Assembly (NCBI GenBank): GCA_014650015.1
Contig: BMUD01000003.1
Span: 310,001-374,000 of the forward strand
DNA length: 64,000 bases
Direction: 5' to 3'
Origin: Streptomyces griseoloalbus
GTDB lineage: Bacteria; Actinomycetota; Actinomycetes; Streptomycetales; Streptomycetaceae
This document shows positions 32,057 to 40,579 of the stretch, in pieces; position 1 is the first letter of the stretch; each line of letters starts with the position of its first letter. Below the pieces are notes generated by a model. The model did no database searches and had not been told where the DNA came from. It saw only the letters and a list, made by a program, of their open reading frames with translations. The translations under genes and the position numbers were made by a program.

Positions 32057-33445
32057 CTAGAACTGGAGGGACTTGGTCTGGAGGTACTCGGTCAGGCCGT
32101 GCACGCCGAGTTCGCGGCCCACGCCGGACTGCTTGTACCCGCCGAAGGGCGCGAGGGGGTTGAAACGGCCGCCGTTGATGTCGACCTGGCCGGTCTCCAT
32201 CCGGCGGGCGAAGGCCGCCGCCTCCGCCTCGTCGCCGGCCCAGACGGCGCCGGCCAGGCCGTAGACGGTGCCGTTGGCGATGCGCAGGGCGTCCTCCTCG
32301 TCCTCGTAGCGCAGGATCGACAGGACGGGGCCGAAGATCTCCTCCTGGGCGATGGTCATCTCCGGGGTGACGTCGGCGAAGACCGTGGGGCTGACGTGGT
32401 AGCCCCGCTCGCGCGGGGACTCGGGCCCGCCCGCGACCAGCCGGGCGCCCTCGGCGACCCCCTTCTCGATGTACGCGCGCACGCGGTCGCGCTGCTTGGC
32501 GTTGACGAGCGGTCCGATGCGGTCGCCGTACTTCGCGGCGGCGGTCGCGGCGAGCTCGACGGCCTCGTCGTACTGGTCGCGGTGGACCAGCATGCGGGTC
32601 CAGGCGCTGCACGTCTGGCCGGAGTTGGACATGACGTTGGCGACGCCGACGTTGACCGCGCGGGCCAGGTCGGCGCCGGGGAGGATGACGTTGGCGGACT
32701 TGCCGCCGAGTTCGAGGGCGACCTTCTTGACCATGCCCGTGGCGATCGCGCCGATCCGGCGGCCCACGGCGGTGGAGCCGGTGAAGGAGACCAGGTCGAC
32801 GCCCGGGTGCTCGGCGAGGGCCTGGCCGGCCACCGGGCCGAGGCCGGTGACGAGGTTGAACACGCCCGCCGGGATCCCGGCCTCGTGCACGGCCTCCGCG
32901 AAGAGCCGGGCCACCAGCGGGGTGTCCTCGGCGGGCTTGACGACGATGGTGCAGCCGGCCGCGAGGGCCGGGGCGGCCTTGGCGACGATCTGGTGGAGGG
33001 GGTAGTTCCAGGGGGTGATCGCGCCGACCACACCGACCGGCTCGTGGAGGACCGTCGAGTTGCCGGTCCGCTCCTCGAAGGCGTACGCCGCCGCCAGCTC
33101 GGCGTACGAACCCGCCACGGCGATCGGCACCCCGGCGTGGACGGCCTGCGACAGCTTCGGCGGTGAGCCGAGTTCGGCGGTCACCGTCCCGGCGATCTCG
33201 TCCTGCCGGGCCGCGAGCACGTCCCGGAGGGCGGCCAGGCGGGCGGCGCGCTCGGCGGGCGGGGTGGCGGCCCAGGCGGGAAGGGCGGCACGGGCGGCGC
33301 GCACGGCGGCGTCGACGTCCTCCGCGGTGCCCGCGGGGACGGTGGCGATCACCTGCTCGTCGGCCGGGTTCACGACCTCGATCACGTCCGGGCCCGCGGC
33401 GGGGCGCCAGGCGCCGTCGATGTACATGCCGTCGTATGCCTTCAT
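32057..33445 (-). CDS. NAD(P)-dependent aldehyde dehydrogenase
   Basis: A 462-residue enzyme of the ALDH superfamily. It has 'GAITPWNYPLHQIVAKAAPALAAGCTIVVKP' (cofactor site), 'FTGSTAVGRRI', the general base Glu in 'VALELGGKSANVI' and the nucleophilic Cys in 'NSGQTCSAWTR'. It converts an aldehyde to the carboxylic acid; its product could be the substrate of an acyl-CoA ligase and dehydrogenase. It is first in the operon with the alcohol dehydrogenase. The 19-bp palindrome 39-57 bp upstream matches the one controlled by the TetR at 28746-29387. Confidence 0.92.
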   Translation of the reverse strand: MKAYDGMYIDGAWRPAAGPDVIEVVNPADEQVIATVPAGTAEDVDAAVRAARAALPAWAATPPAERAARLAALRDVLAARQDEIAGTVTAELGSPPKLSQAVHAGVPIAVAGSYAELAAAYAFEERTGNSTVLHEPVGVVGAITPWNYPLHQIVAKAAPALAAGCTIVVKPAEDTPLVARLFAEAVHEAGIPAGVFNLVTGLGPVAGQALAEHPGVDLVSFTGSTAVGRRIGAIATGMVKKVALELGGKSANVILPGADLARAVNVGVANVMSNSGQTCSAWTRMLVHRDQYDEAVELAATAAAKYGDRIGPLVNAKQRDRVRAYIEKGVAEGARLVAGGPESPRERGYHVSPTVFADVTPEMTIAQEEIFGPVLSILRYEDEEDALRIANGTVYGLAGAVWAGDEAEAAAFARRMETGQVDINGGRFNPLAPFGGYKQSGVGRELGVHGLTEYLQTKSLQF

Positions 33446-33483
33446 CGCGCTTCCTCCGGGGCGGGGCGTCCTCTGCGACTTCT

Positions 33484-33502
33484 AAACTAGCGGTGTTAGT
33501 TT
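33484..33502. promoter_or_regulatory. TetR-type operator before the aldehyde/alcohol dehydrogenase operon
   Basis: AAACTAGCGGTGTTAGTTT is a palindrome with two mismatched pairs, located 39 bp upstream of the aldehyde dehydrogenase start. Its counterpart is at 28701-28719. Confidence 0.75.
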
Positions 33503-33534
33503 TTCCGCGCCAGAGGGACGCCCGCGCGCCGGTG

Positions 33535-34875
33535 TCACTCCTCCAGATCGGGCAGCCGCGCCGGGTTCGGGCAGATGCGTTCGCCGTTCTGGTCGAAGAC
33601 GAACAGGTGGGCGAGATCGACGAGGAGCGGTACCTGCATGCCGTACCGGAGGCGTATGTCGGGGGTGGTGCGGACGACGAGGTCACCGGGAACCCGCGGC
33701 TCGAAGGAGGCGGGCGCCGGGACGGCCGGATCGGGCCGGTCAGGCGTCACCACGGGCCCGGCCCGCAGGGCACCCGCCTTCTCCCGCAGGCGGTCCAGGA
33801 CCGTGCCGTCGCGGCGGCGGCGCCGGGCCGGGCGGCCGGGGCGCGGACGTGGGGCCTCCAGTTCGGGCACGACGGCGGGACGGGAGCCGGTGTCGAAGTG
33901 GACGAGGACCTCGTGGCCCTGGAACTCCAGGTGCTCCACCAGGCCGGTGAGCACCACCTCGCCGGGGCGCGCGGCGGCCGGTTTGGCGATCCGTACGGCC
34001 TCGGAGCGAAGACCCACGATGACCTCGCGGCCCTGCTGCACCCGCAGCAACTGGTGGTCCAGGGACAGGGGTTCGGGCAGCCGCAGGAACTGCTTCCCCA
34101 GGCTGATGGTCATCGCGCCGTCCAGCGGGGCGCGGACCAGGCCGCGCAGCAGATTGATGCGCGGGGTGCCGATGAAGGCGGCGACGAAGACGTTGCTCGG
34201 CAGGGAGTACACCGTGCGCGGGGTGCCGACCTGCTGGAGGACACCGCCGCGCAGTACGGCGACCCGGTCCCCGAGCGACATCGCCTCCGACTGGTCGTGG
34301 GTGACGTAGACGGTGGTGACGCCCAGTTCGCGGGTGAGCTGGGAGATCTCGGCGCGCAGATGGTTGCGGAGCTTGGCGTCGAGGTTGGACAGCGGCTCGT
34401 CCATCAGGAAGGCGGAGGGGTGGCGGGCGATGGCCCGGCCCATGGCGACGCGCTGGCGCTCACCGCCGGAGAGCTGGGCGGGGAAGCGGTCGAGGAGGTC
34501 CTCGATGCCGAGCATGCGGGCGGTGGCGTCCACGCGCGGGGCCGGGTCGGCGCCGGGTGCCTCGATGCGCAGCGGGAAACCTATGTTGTCGCGGCTGGTC
34601 ATGCTCGGGTACAGGGCGAAGTTCTGGAACACCATCGCCATGTCCCGGTCGGACGGAGGCAGGTCGTTGCCGTACTCGCCGTCGAGGAAGAGCCGGCCCT
34701 CGTCGATGTCCTCCAGCCCGGCGATCATCCGGAGCACGGTGGACTTGCCGCAGCCGGACGGGCCGAGCAGGACGAGGAACTCGCCCGGCGCGATGTCCAG
34801 CGACAGCCGGTCCACCACGCGGATGCCTCGCGCGTAGGCCTTGCTCACGTCGTGCAGGGAGATGGCGCGTGTCAT
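33535..34875 (-). CDS. MalK/MsiK-like sugar ABC transporter ATPase (orphan)
   Basis: A 446-residue ABC ATPase: Walker A GPSGCGKST (about 38-46), Q-loop 'VFQNFALYP', signature LSGGERQR, Walker B 'SAFLMDEPLSNLD', H-loop 'THDQSEAMSLGD', then a TOBE/MOI regulatory domain. It belongs to the UgpC/MalK/MsiK group, whose stand-alone members in Streptomyces energise several sugar importers. No permease or binding protein lies beside it. A Pro/Arg-rich insert of about 55 residues (roughly 335-390, including PARRRRR) interrupts the C-terminal domain, making it longer than MsiK (about 378 aa). Confidence 0.88.
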   Translation of the reverse strand: MTRAISLHDVSKAYARGIRVVDRLSLDIAPGEFLVLLGPSGCGKSTVLRMIAGLEDIDEGRLFLDGEYGNDLPPSDRDMAMVFQNFALYPSMTSRDNIGFPLRIEAPGADPAPRVDATARMLGIEDLLDRFPAQLSGGERQRVAMGRAIARHPSAFLMDEPLSNLDAKLRNHLRAEISQLTRELGVTTVYVTHDQSEAMSLGDRVAVLRGGVLQQVGTPRTVYSLPSNVFVAAFIGTPRINLLRGLVRAPLDGAMTISLGKQFLRLPEPLSLDHQLLRVQQGREVIVGLRSEAVRIAKPAAARPGEVVLTGLVEHLEFQGHEVLVHFDTGSRPAVVPELEAPRPRPGRPARRRRRDGTVLDRLREKAGALRAGPVVTPDRPDPAVPAPASFEPRVPGDLVVRTTPDIRLRYGMQVPLLVDLAHLFVFDQNGERICPNPARLPDLEE

Positions 34876-35395
34876 GAGGGTGCCCCCGGGGGCTCATCAG
34901 GGCGCTGGTGCTCCGCGGTCGGAACGCTTCGTACGGGTCGTACGAGGCGTTGGGTCACGGAAGTTAACGGAATGTAGGCGGCCGGGGGAAGACGCGGGGC
35001 GGGATCCCGGCGAACCCGTCCGGTACCCGAGAAAGCGGACGTCCGGATTCAGCGCGTGAGGCGGGCGTGTGGGTCTCCGCCCGGCGGGGGCCGCCCCGTG
35101 CTCCCCGTCGGCCGTCCCCGGCGCCGCCGCGTCCCGCGCCGCCCGCACGGCCCGGCTGGATCAGCTCGCCCACCACCAGGGGCGCCTTCGCCCCCGCGCG
35201 CGCCCGTCACGGACCGCCCCGGGCCGCCCGGACGACCCAGGCGCACCCTCCGACGGCGAGGACCAGGACACCGGACAGGACGATCAGGAGCATGCGGTCC
35301 CCCGGGGCGCGTACGGTTCGCCGCTCAGTGGGCGCGGCCCGCACTTCGTGTGCGTCGCGCCGTCCTGCCGGACGGACGCGGCCGCCGGGCAGCGG
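34876..35395. other. 520-bp gap with only a candidate micro-ORF
   Basis: This region lies upstream of the ABC ATPase and downstream of the MFS gene. It holds a GGTCGTACGAGGCG-type inverted repeat near 34935-34950 (CGTACGGGTCGTACG), probably part of the ATPase promoter. The long open frames here are Arg/Pro/Gly-rich shadows. The only plausible coding item is the short hydrophobic ORF at 35207-35293. Confidence 0.45.
35207..35293 (-). CDS. candidate 28-residue hydrophobic micro-protein
   Basis: ATG 35293 is preceded by GGGGGA 5 bp upstream and encodes MLLIVLSGVLVLAVGGCAW followed by a short basic tail. This is a single transmembrane segment with positive-inside charges, or a lipoprotein-like signal with Cys. 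It was too short for routine ORF calling. Such single-helix proteins are common in streptomycetes. Evidence is limited to the start signals and composition. Confidence 0.3.
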   Translation of the reverse strand: MLLIVLSGVLVLAVGGCAWVVRAARGGP

Positions 35396-36628
35396 TCAGC
35401 GGGTGGTGCGGCGCCGAGGACGGGCCCGGGTGCTCCTCCGTGCGGACGGCCGGTCCTGCGCCGGGCCGGACGGGGCGCGCAGGGCGACGCCCGCGGAGAG
35501 GAAGAGCAGGGCGCCCAGCATCACGAACGGGGCCGCCACGCCCGCGACTCCGGCGATCAGGCCCGCCGCCGCGGGCGCGGCGACCTGGCCCAGGCGGTTG
35601 CCGGTCAGGCGCAGGGCGAGGGCCGTGGAGCGGGCGTCGGCGGGGGCGGCCTGGACGACCGTCGTCATGGACAGCGGCTGGCCCACTCCCAGGCAGAAGC
35701 CGAGGACCGCCAGGATCAGGGCCAGCGCCCAGACCGGCACCGGCAGCGCCACGCCCGCGCACAGCAGCCCCGCCAGCAGGCAGGTCACGGTCAGCAGCAC
35801 CGTGCGGCCGAGCAGCCGCAGCAGCGGGGTGAGCACCAGCCGGCAGGCGATCGTGGCCGCCGCGCGGAGGCTGAGCAGGACACCGATCACGGCCGGGTCG
35901 ATGCCCCGGTGCTCGCCGACCACGGGCAGATAGGCGGTGAGGATGTCGGTCGCGGACAGCACCGCCAGGCTGATGATGATGCCCGCGGGCACGCCCCGGG
36001 CGCGCAGGATGCCGCGCACCGGCACCCGCTCCCCCCGTTCCCCACGGGACTTCGGGGCCCCGGGCCGCTCTATGCGCCACAGCGACGTGAGCGCCACCGC
36101 ACCGCCCGCCCCCGCCACCAGCAGGGCGAGCGCGCTGCTGGTGGCCATGTCGGACCCACCGATCAACGCCCCCGCCGCGACCGGTCCGACCAGCTGTCCG
36201 AGCGACGCGCCGATGGTGAAGTGACCGAAGTTGCGGTCCTGTTCGTGCGGCGCCGACTGGCGCGCCACGAGCGACTGCGCGCCGATGACGAAGCAGAGGT
36301 GGCCGAGGCCCATCACTCCGCTCCACAGGGCCATCGTCCACAGCGAGCCGGCGATGCCGCTCAGCGCGCAGCCACCGGAGATGAGCACCACGCCGACCGG
36401 CAGCAGGGGCGCGCAGCGGCCGTGGTCGGTGCGCCGGCCCAGCGGCACGGCGGCGAACAGCGGCAGCAGCGCGTACACGCCCGCGATCACACCGATCGCC
36501 CGCTCGTCCGCCCCCAGCGCCAGCGCCCGGTAGGAGACGGCGGGCCGGGCCATCGACACCGCGCCCTGCGCGAAGCCGAAGGCGATGACGAGGCGGAGCA
36601 GCCAGCCGCGGTTCCCACCGGGCGCCAT
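35396..36628 (-). CDS. MFS transporter
   Basis: A 410-residue membrane protein with 12 hydrophobic segments of the major facilitator superfamily. The loop 2-3 motif appears as 'PLGRRTDHGRCAPLLPVG' (G-x3-D-x2-G/R-x-x type). A central cytoplasmic loop with charged residues (PGAPKSRGERGERVPV) is seen near 200, and the C-terminal tail is Arg-rich. The drug:H+ antiporter-like sequence 'GFAQGAVSMARPAVSYRALALGADERAIGVIAG' suggests an exporter. It begins 37 bp after the citrate transporter stop on the same strand, so it may be in that operon. Confidence 0.85.
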   Translation of the reverse strand: MAPGGNRGWLLRLVIAFGFAQGAVSMARPAVSYRALALGADERAIGVIAGVYALLPLFAAVPLGRRTDHGRCAPLLPVGVVLISGGCALSGIAGSLWTMALWSGVMGLGHLCFVIGAQSLVARQSAPHEQDRNFGHFTIGASLGQLVGPVAAGALIGGSDMATSSALALLVAGAGGAVALTSLWRIERPGAPKSRGERGERVPVRGILRARGVPAGIIISLAVLSATDILTAYLPVVGEHRGIDPAVIGVLLSLRAAATIACRLVLTPLLRLLGRTVLLTVTCLLAGLLCAGVALPVPVWALALILAVLGFCLGVGQPLSMTTVVQAAPADARSTALALRLTGNRLGQVAAPAAAGLIAGVAGVAAPFVMLGALLFLSAGVALRAPSGPAQDRPSARRSTRARPRRRTTR

Positions 36629-36665
36629 GATCGTGTCCTCCCTGAAGCGTACGGGTGTGCCGGGA

Positions 36666-38075
36666 CTAGATGATGCCGAACAGGACTCCTGCCCCGAGGA
36701 TCAGCAGGCAGGTCAGGGCCGCCCACTTCACCACGAACCGCGTGTGGTCGCCGAACTCGACCCTGGCCATGCCCACGAGGACGTACACGGCGGGGACGAG
36801 CGGGCTGGACATGTGCAGCGGCTGGCCGACGAGGGAGGCCCGGGCCATCTCCAGCGGGGAGACGCCGTGTGCCGCGCCGGCCTCGGCGAGCACGGGCAGG
36901 ACACCGAAGTAGAAGCCGTCGTTGGACATGAAATAGGTCAGCGGCAGGCTCAGCACACCGGTGACGAGGGCCATGTGGGGGCCCATGCCGTCGGGGATGA
37001 TCTCCACCAGCCACTTGGCCATGTGGTCGACCATGCCGGTGCCCTGCAGGACACCGGTGAAGACGGCGGCGGCGAAGACCATGCCGGTGACGTTCAGGAC
37101 GTTGTCGGCGTGCGCCGCGATACGGGCCTTCTGGTCCGGGATGTGCGGGAAGTTGACGGTGAGCGCGATCGCGGCGCCGAGCAGGAACAGCACCGGGATC
37201 GGCAGCAGCTCCGTGATCATGGCGGTGAGCAGGGCGACCGTGAGCAGCGCGTTGAACCAGTAGAGCTTGGGCCGCAGGGTGGGGCGGTTCGGGTCGAGTC
37301 CCTGGAAGTCGGCGTCGTCGGTCGCGTCGGCGTCCGTACCGGCGCCGGAACCGCCGGCCGGCTGGACGCCCTTGCCGGAACCGGCGCCGGAACCCGCTCC
37401 GACCAGCACGGTCTCCGTCTCCTCGGCCTTCTCCTGCTCCAGCGCCTCCTCCAGCGTCAGCACGCCCAGCCGCTTGCGCTCACGCAGACCCAGCACGTAC
37501 GCCAGGAAGAAGACACCCAGCAGACCGACCAGCAGGGCCGGGACCATCGGGACGAAGATGTCGCCGGCGTCGAGCTTCAGCGCGGTCGCCGCACGGGCCG
37601 TCGGACCGCCCCAGGGCACGGTGTTCATCACGCCGTTGGCCATGGCGGCGACACCGGTCATCACGACCAGGCTCATCTTCAGGCGCTTGTACAGCGGGTA
37701 CATCGCCGAGACGGTGATCATGAAGGTGGTGGACCCGTCGCCGTCCAGCGACACGATCGCGGCGAGCACCGCGGTGCCGACGACGATCCGCATCGGGTCC
37801 GCTTTGCAGAACCTGAGGATCCCGCGGACGATCGGGTCGAAGAGACCGACGTCGATCATCACACCGAAGTAGACGATCGCGAACATGAGCATCGCCGCGG
37901 TGGGGGCGAGGGTGGACACGCCGTCGATGACGTAGTCACCGAGGTGCGCGCCCTTGCCGACGAACACGCAGAACAGCGCGGGAATCAGCACGAGCGCCGC
38001 GATCGGCGACATCTTCTTCAGCATGATCAGGACCAGGAAGGTCGCGATCATGGCGAAGCCGAGGATGGTCAGCAT
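36666..38075 (-). CDS. CitMHS-family citrate/metal-citrate transporter
   Basis: A 469-residue membrane protein with about 12 hydrophobic segments. It has family features 'TAAMLMFAIVYFGVMIDVGLFDPIVR', 'SLDGDGSTTFMITVSAMYPLYKRL', 'NGVMNTVPWGGPTARAA' and 'LPLTYFMSNDGFYFGVLPVLAEA'. Related CitM/CitH proteins import citrate complexed with Mg, Ca or Fe in symport with protons. A hydrophilic, Gly/Asp-rich loop of about 50 residues in the middle (roughly 220-270) is longer than in Bacillus CitM. ATG 38075 is preferred over the upstream frame. The gap 38076-38209 holds its promoter. Confidence 0.88.
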   Translation of the reverse strand: MLTILGFAMIATFLVLIMLKKMSPIAALVLIPALFCVFVGKGAHLGDYVIDGVSTLAPTAAMLMFAIVYFGVMIDVGLFDPIVRGILRFCKADPMRIVVGTAVLAAIVSLDGDGSTTFMITVSAMYPLYKRLKMSLVVMTGVAAMANGVMNTVPWGGPTARAATALKLDAGDIFVPMVPALLVGLLGVFFLAYVLGLRERKRLGVLTLEEALEQEKAEETETVLVGAGSGAGSGKGVQPAGGSGAGTDADATDDADFQGLDPNRPTLRPKLYWFNALLTVALLTAMITELLPIPVLFLLGAAIALTVNFPHIPDQKARIAAHADNVLNVTGMVFAAAVFTGVLQGTGMVDHMAKWLVEIIPDGMGPHMALVTGVLSLPLTYFMSNDGFYFGVLPVLAEAGAAHGVSPLEMARASLVGQPLHMSSPLVPAVYVLVGMARVEFGDHTRFVVKWAALTCLLILGAGVLFGII

Positions 38076-38209
38076 GAATGGATACCTAACGTTCGCCCTT
38101 GAACATCCCACCAGGGCCGGCGGTGCGACGACGTTAGGTGCCGCAAAGCAGCGTTAACAAGACGTTGACGTGCGAGCAATAAGCGCAAAACCCCAGGTCA
38201 CAGCTTTGC

Positions 38210-40474
38210 TCAGGTCAGAGCCTCGTGCTTTTCGGTCACGGGGGCGGTCAGCGGGGCCACATCGACGGGCACGCCGTTGAGGACGGCGTTGCCCGACAGC
38301 GGGTCGAGGAGGCTGCCGTCGAGGAGCTGGTTGACGTTGGCGCCGGGCTCGGCCGCGGCATGCCGCATACGGGTGCCGGGGCGATCATGACCCCACCCGT
38401 GTGGCAGGCTCACCACGCCGCGGCGCACGCCGTCGGTGACCTCGGCGGGCGCGGTCACCTCTCCCCCGGCGCCCTTGATCCGCACCGGCTCCCCGTCCCG
38501 GACGCCGAGGGCTTCGGCGTCCTCGGGGTGCATGTGCAGGGTGCAGCGGTTGGATCCGCCGGTGAGGGCGGGCACGTTGTGCATCCAGCTGTTGTTGGAG
38601 CGCAGATGGCGGCGGCCGACGAGGACGAGTCCGCCGGGGCGCTCGTCCAGGGCGGCGCGCAGTCGCGGGAGGTCGGCCGCGATCGGTTCCGGCAGCAGCT
38701 CCACTTTCCCACTGCGGGTCTTCAGCGGCTGGGGCAGCCGCGGCCGCAGCGGGCCGAGGTCGATGCCGTGCGGGTGGGCGAGCAGCCGGTCGAGGGTGAG
38801 CCCGTCCGGGTCGGCGCCGAAGCCGTCGCCGTAGGGGCCGAGGCGCAGCATCATGTCCAGTCGGCGTTCGGGGCCATTGTCGCCGGTGAGCAGGGACGCC
38901 AGGTCCTGCGGGTCGCGGCCGTGCACCGGTGAGTGCGGGTCCCGGGTCGCCCTGCCGAGGGTCCGGTCGATCACCGTGGCGTCCACGGCGGCGGGGTCGG
39001 CGCCGTGCATCCCGGTGACCGCGAGGACGAGCCGCGCCAGGATCTCGGTCTCGGCCATGCGGCCGGCCTCCAGCGGTAGAGCGGGGCGGGTGTAGCGGAC
39101 CTGGTTGCGTACGGCGAGGGTGTTGAAGGCGAAGTCGTGGTGCGGGCTCTGCGCGGGCGGGGGCGGCGGCAGGACGACATGGGCGTGCCGCGAGGTCTCG
39201 TTGAGGTACGGGTCGACGCTGACCATGAAGTCGAGTGAGCCGAGCGCCTTGTCGAGCCGGTCTCCGTCCGGGGCGGAGAGCACCGGGTTGGCGGCGACGG
39301 CGATGAGGGCGCGCACCGGCTCGCCCTCGTCAGTGGCGGTGTCGATCTCCTCGGCGAGGGCGGACAGCGGCAGTTCGCCCTTGGCCTCGGGGTGCCGTCG
39401 CACCCGGGAGTGCCAGCGTCCCAGGGCGAAGCCGCTGCCGGGTCCGGCGGGGCGCGGCGTCCTGTCGGTGGCGGCCTGCGGGAAGAGGGCTCCGCCGGGC
39501 CGGTCGAGGTTGCCGGTGAGGACGTTGAGCACGTCGACGAGCCAGCTGGCCAGGGTGCCGTGCGGGACGGTGCAGCTGCCGATGCGGCCGTAGACGGCGG
39601 CGGTGGGGGCGGCGGCGAGTTCCCGGGCGAGGGCGCGGATGCCGGCGGCGTCGACGTCGCAGGCGCCGGCCGCCGCTTCGGGCGTGAAGTCGTCCAGCGC
39701 CGCGGCGAGTTCCTCCAGCCCCTGGATGTGCGGCGCCCGCTCGCCCAGGTCGACGAGGCCCTCGTCGAACAGCGTGTACGCCATCGCCGCGAGGAGCAGC
39801 GCGTCGGTGCCGGGGCGGATGGCGATGTGCCGGTCGGCGAGGCGGGCGGTGCGGGTGCGGCGCGGGTCGATGACGGTCAGGGTGCCGCCGCGGGCCTTGA
39901 GGGCCTTGAGCCGGCCGGGGAAGTCGGGGGCGGTGCACAGACTGCCGTTGGACTCCAGGGGGTTGGCGCCGATCAGCAGGAGGTGGTCGGTGCGGTCGAG
40001 GTCGGGTACGGCAATGGCGTTCGCGTCGCCGAAGAGCAGTCCGCTGGAGACGTGCTTGGGCATCTGGTCGACCGTGGAGGCGGTGAACAGGCTCCGGGTA
40101 CCGAGCCCGGCGATCAGCACGGGCGGGTAGAGGCCGCCGGCCATGGTGTGGACGTTGGGGTTGCCCAGGACGATGCCGACGGCGTGCGGGCCGTGCCGTT
40201 CGACGACGGGCCGTATCCCGGCGGCCACGGCGTCGAACGCCTCCTCCCAGGTGGCCTCGCGCAGTTCGCCGTCGACGCGGACGAGCGGGGTGCGCAGCCG
40301 GTCGGGATCGGAGTCCACGGCGCCGAAGGCGGCGCCCTTCGGGCAGATGAAGCCCTTGCTGAACACGTCGCCACGGTCGCCGCGGGCGCCGGTGACCCTG
40401 CCGTCGTCGACGGTGAGCGTCAGGCCGCAGGTGGCCTCGCACAGGGGGCAGATACGAAGGGCGGTGCGGGACAC
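38210..40474 (-). CDS. molybdopterin oxidoreductase (formate dehydrogenase/nitrate reductase-like)
   Basis: A 754-residue DMSO-reductase-family enzyme. An N-terminal [4Fe-4S] site, CPLCEATCG (about residues 10-18) and the later FICPKG Cys, comes first. The molybdopterin domains follow ('LLIGANPLESNGSL', 'VIDPRRTRTARLADRHIAIRPGTDALLLAAMAYTLFDEG', 'VDPYLNETSRHAHVVLPP'). The C-terminal Molydop_binding domain is 'NNSWMHNVPALTGGSNRCTLHMHPEDAEALG'. There is no Tat signal, so it is cytosolic. Where formate dehydrogenases carry Sec/Cys there is no obvious Cys ('TASTVDQMPKH'), so the substrate is uncertain. The GTG at 40474 has GGGAGG 5 bp upstream. Confidence 0.88.
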   Translation of the reverse strand: MSRTALRICPLCEATCGLTLTVDDGRVTGARGDRGDVFSKGFICPKGAAFGAVDSDPDRLRTPLVRVDGELREATWEEAFDAVAAGIRPVVERHGPHAVGIVLGNPNVHTMAGGLYPPVLIAGLGTRSLFTASTVDQMPKHVSSGLLFGDANAIAVPDLDRTDHLLLIGANPLESNGSLCTAPDFPGRLKALKARGGTLTVIDPRRTRTARLADRHIAIRPGTDALLLAAMAYTLFDEGLVDLGERAPHIQGLEELAAALDDFTPEAAAGACDVDAAGIRALARELAAAPTAAVYGRIGSCTVPHGTLASWLVDVLNVLTGNLDRPGGALFPQAATDRTPRPAGPGSGFALGRWHSRVRRHPEAKGELPLSALAEEIDTATDEGEPVRALIAVAANPVLSAPDGDRLDKALGSLDFMVSVDPYLNETSRHAHVVLPPPPPAQSPHHDFAFNTLAVRNQVRYTRPALPLEAGRMAETEILARLVLAVTGMHGADPAAVDATVIDRTLGRATRDPHSPVHGRDPQDLASLLTGDNGPERRLDMMLRLGPYGDGFGADPDGLTLDRLLAHPHGIDLGPLRPRLPQPLKTRSGKVELLPEPIAADLPRLRAALDERPGGLVLVGRRHLRSNNSWMHNVPALTGGSNRCTLHMHPEDAEALGVRDGEPVRIKGAGGEVTAPAEVTDGVRRGVVSLPHGWGHDRPGTRMRHAAAEPGANVNQLLDGSLLDPLSGNAVLNGVPVDVAPLTAPVTEKHEALT

Positions 40475-40521
40475 GGGACCTCCCGGGTACGGCGGCAGCG
40501 GTGACGCACGGACGACGCCGA

Positions 40522-40539
40522 GCATACCGACCGGTATGC
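40522..40539. promoter_or_regulatory. palindromic operator between the TetR and molybdopterin oxidoreductase genes
   Basis: GCATACCGACCGGTATGC has perfect 8-bp arms around AC and shares the 14-bp core of the sites at 15940 and 21605. It lies 48 bp before the oxidoreductase start and 40 bp after the end of a TetR gene. Either that TetR or the distant acyl-CoA TetR could bind. Confidence 0.7.
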
Positions 40540-40579
40540 ACGGAGGGGAGGGGTCGTGGGGAACGAGAACCGCGGCTGC

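Noticed and set aside
35056-36673. Several long plus-strand frames opposite the MFS gene and its leader
   Set aside because: Arg/Gly/Gln-rich shadows; the minus-strand MFS transporter has clear membrane helices.
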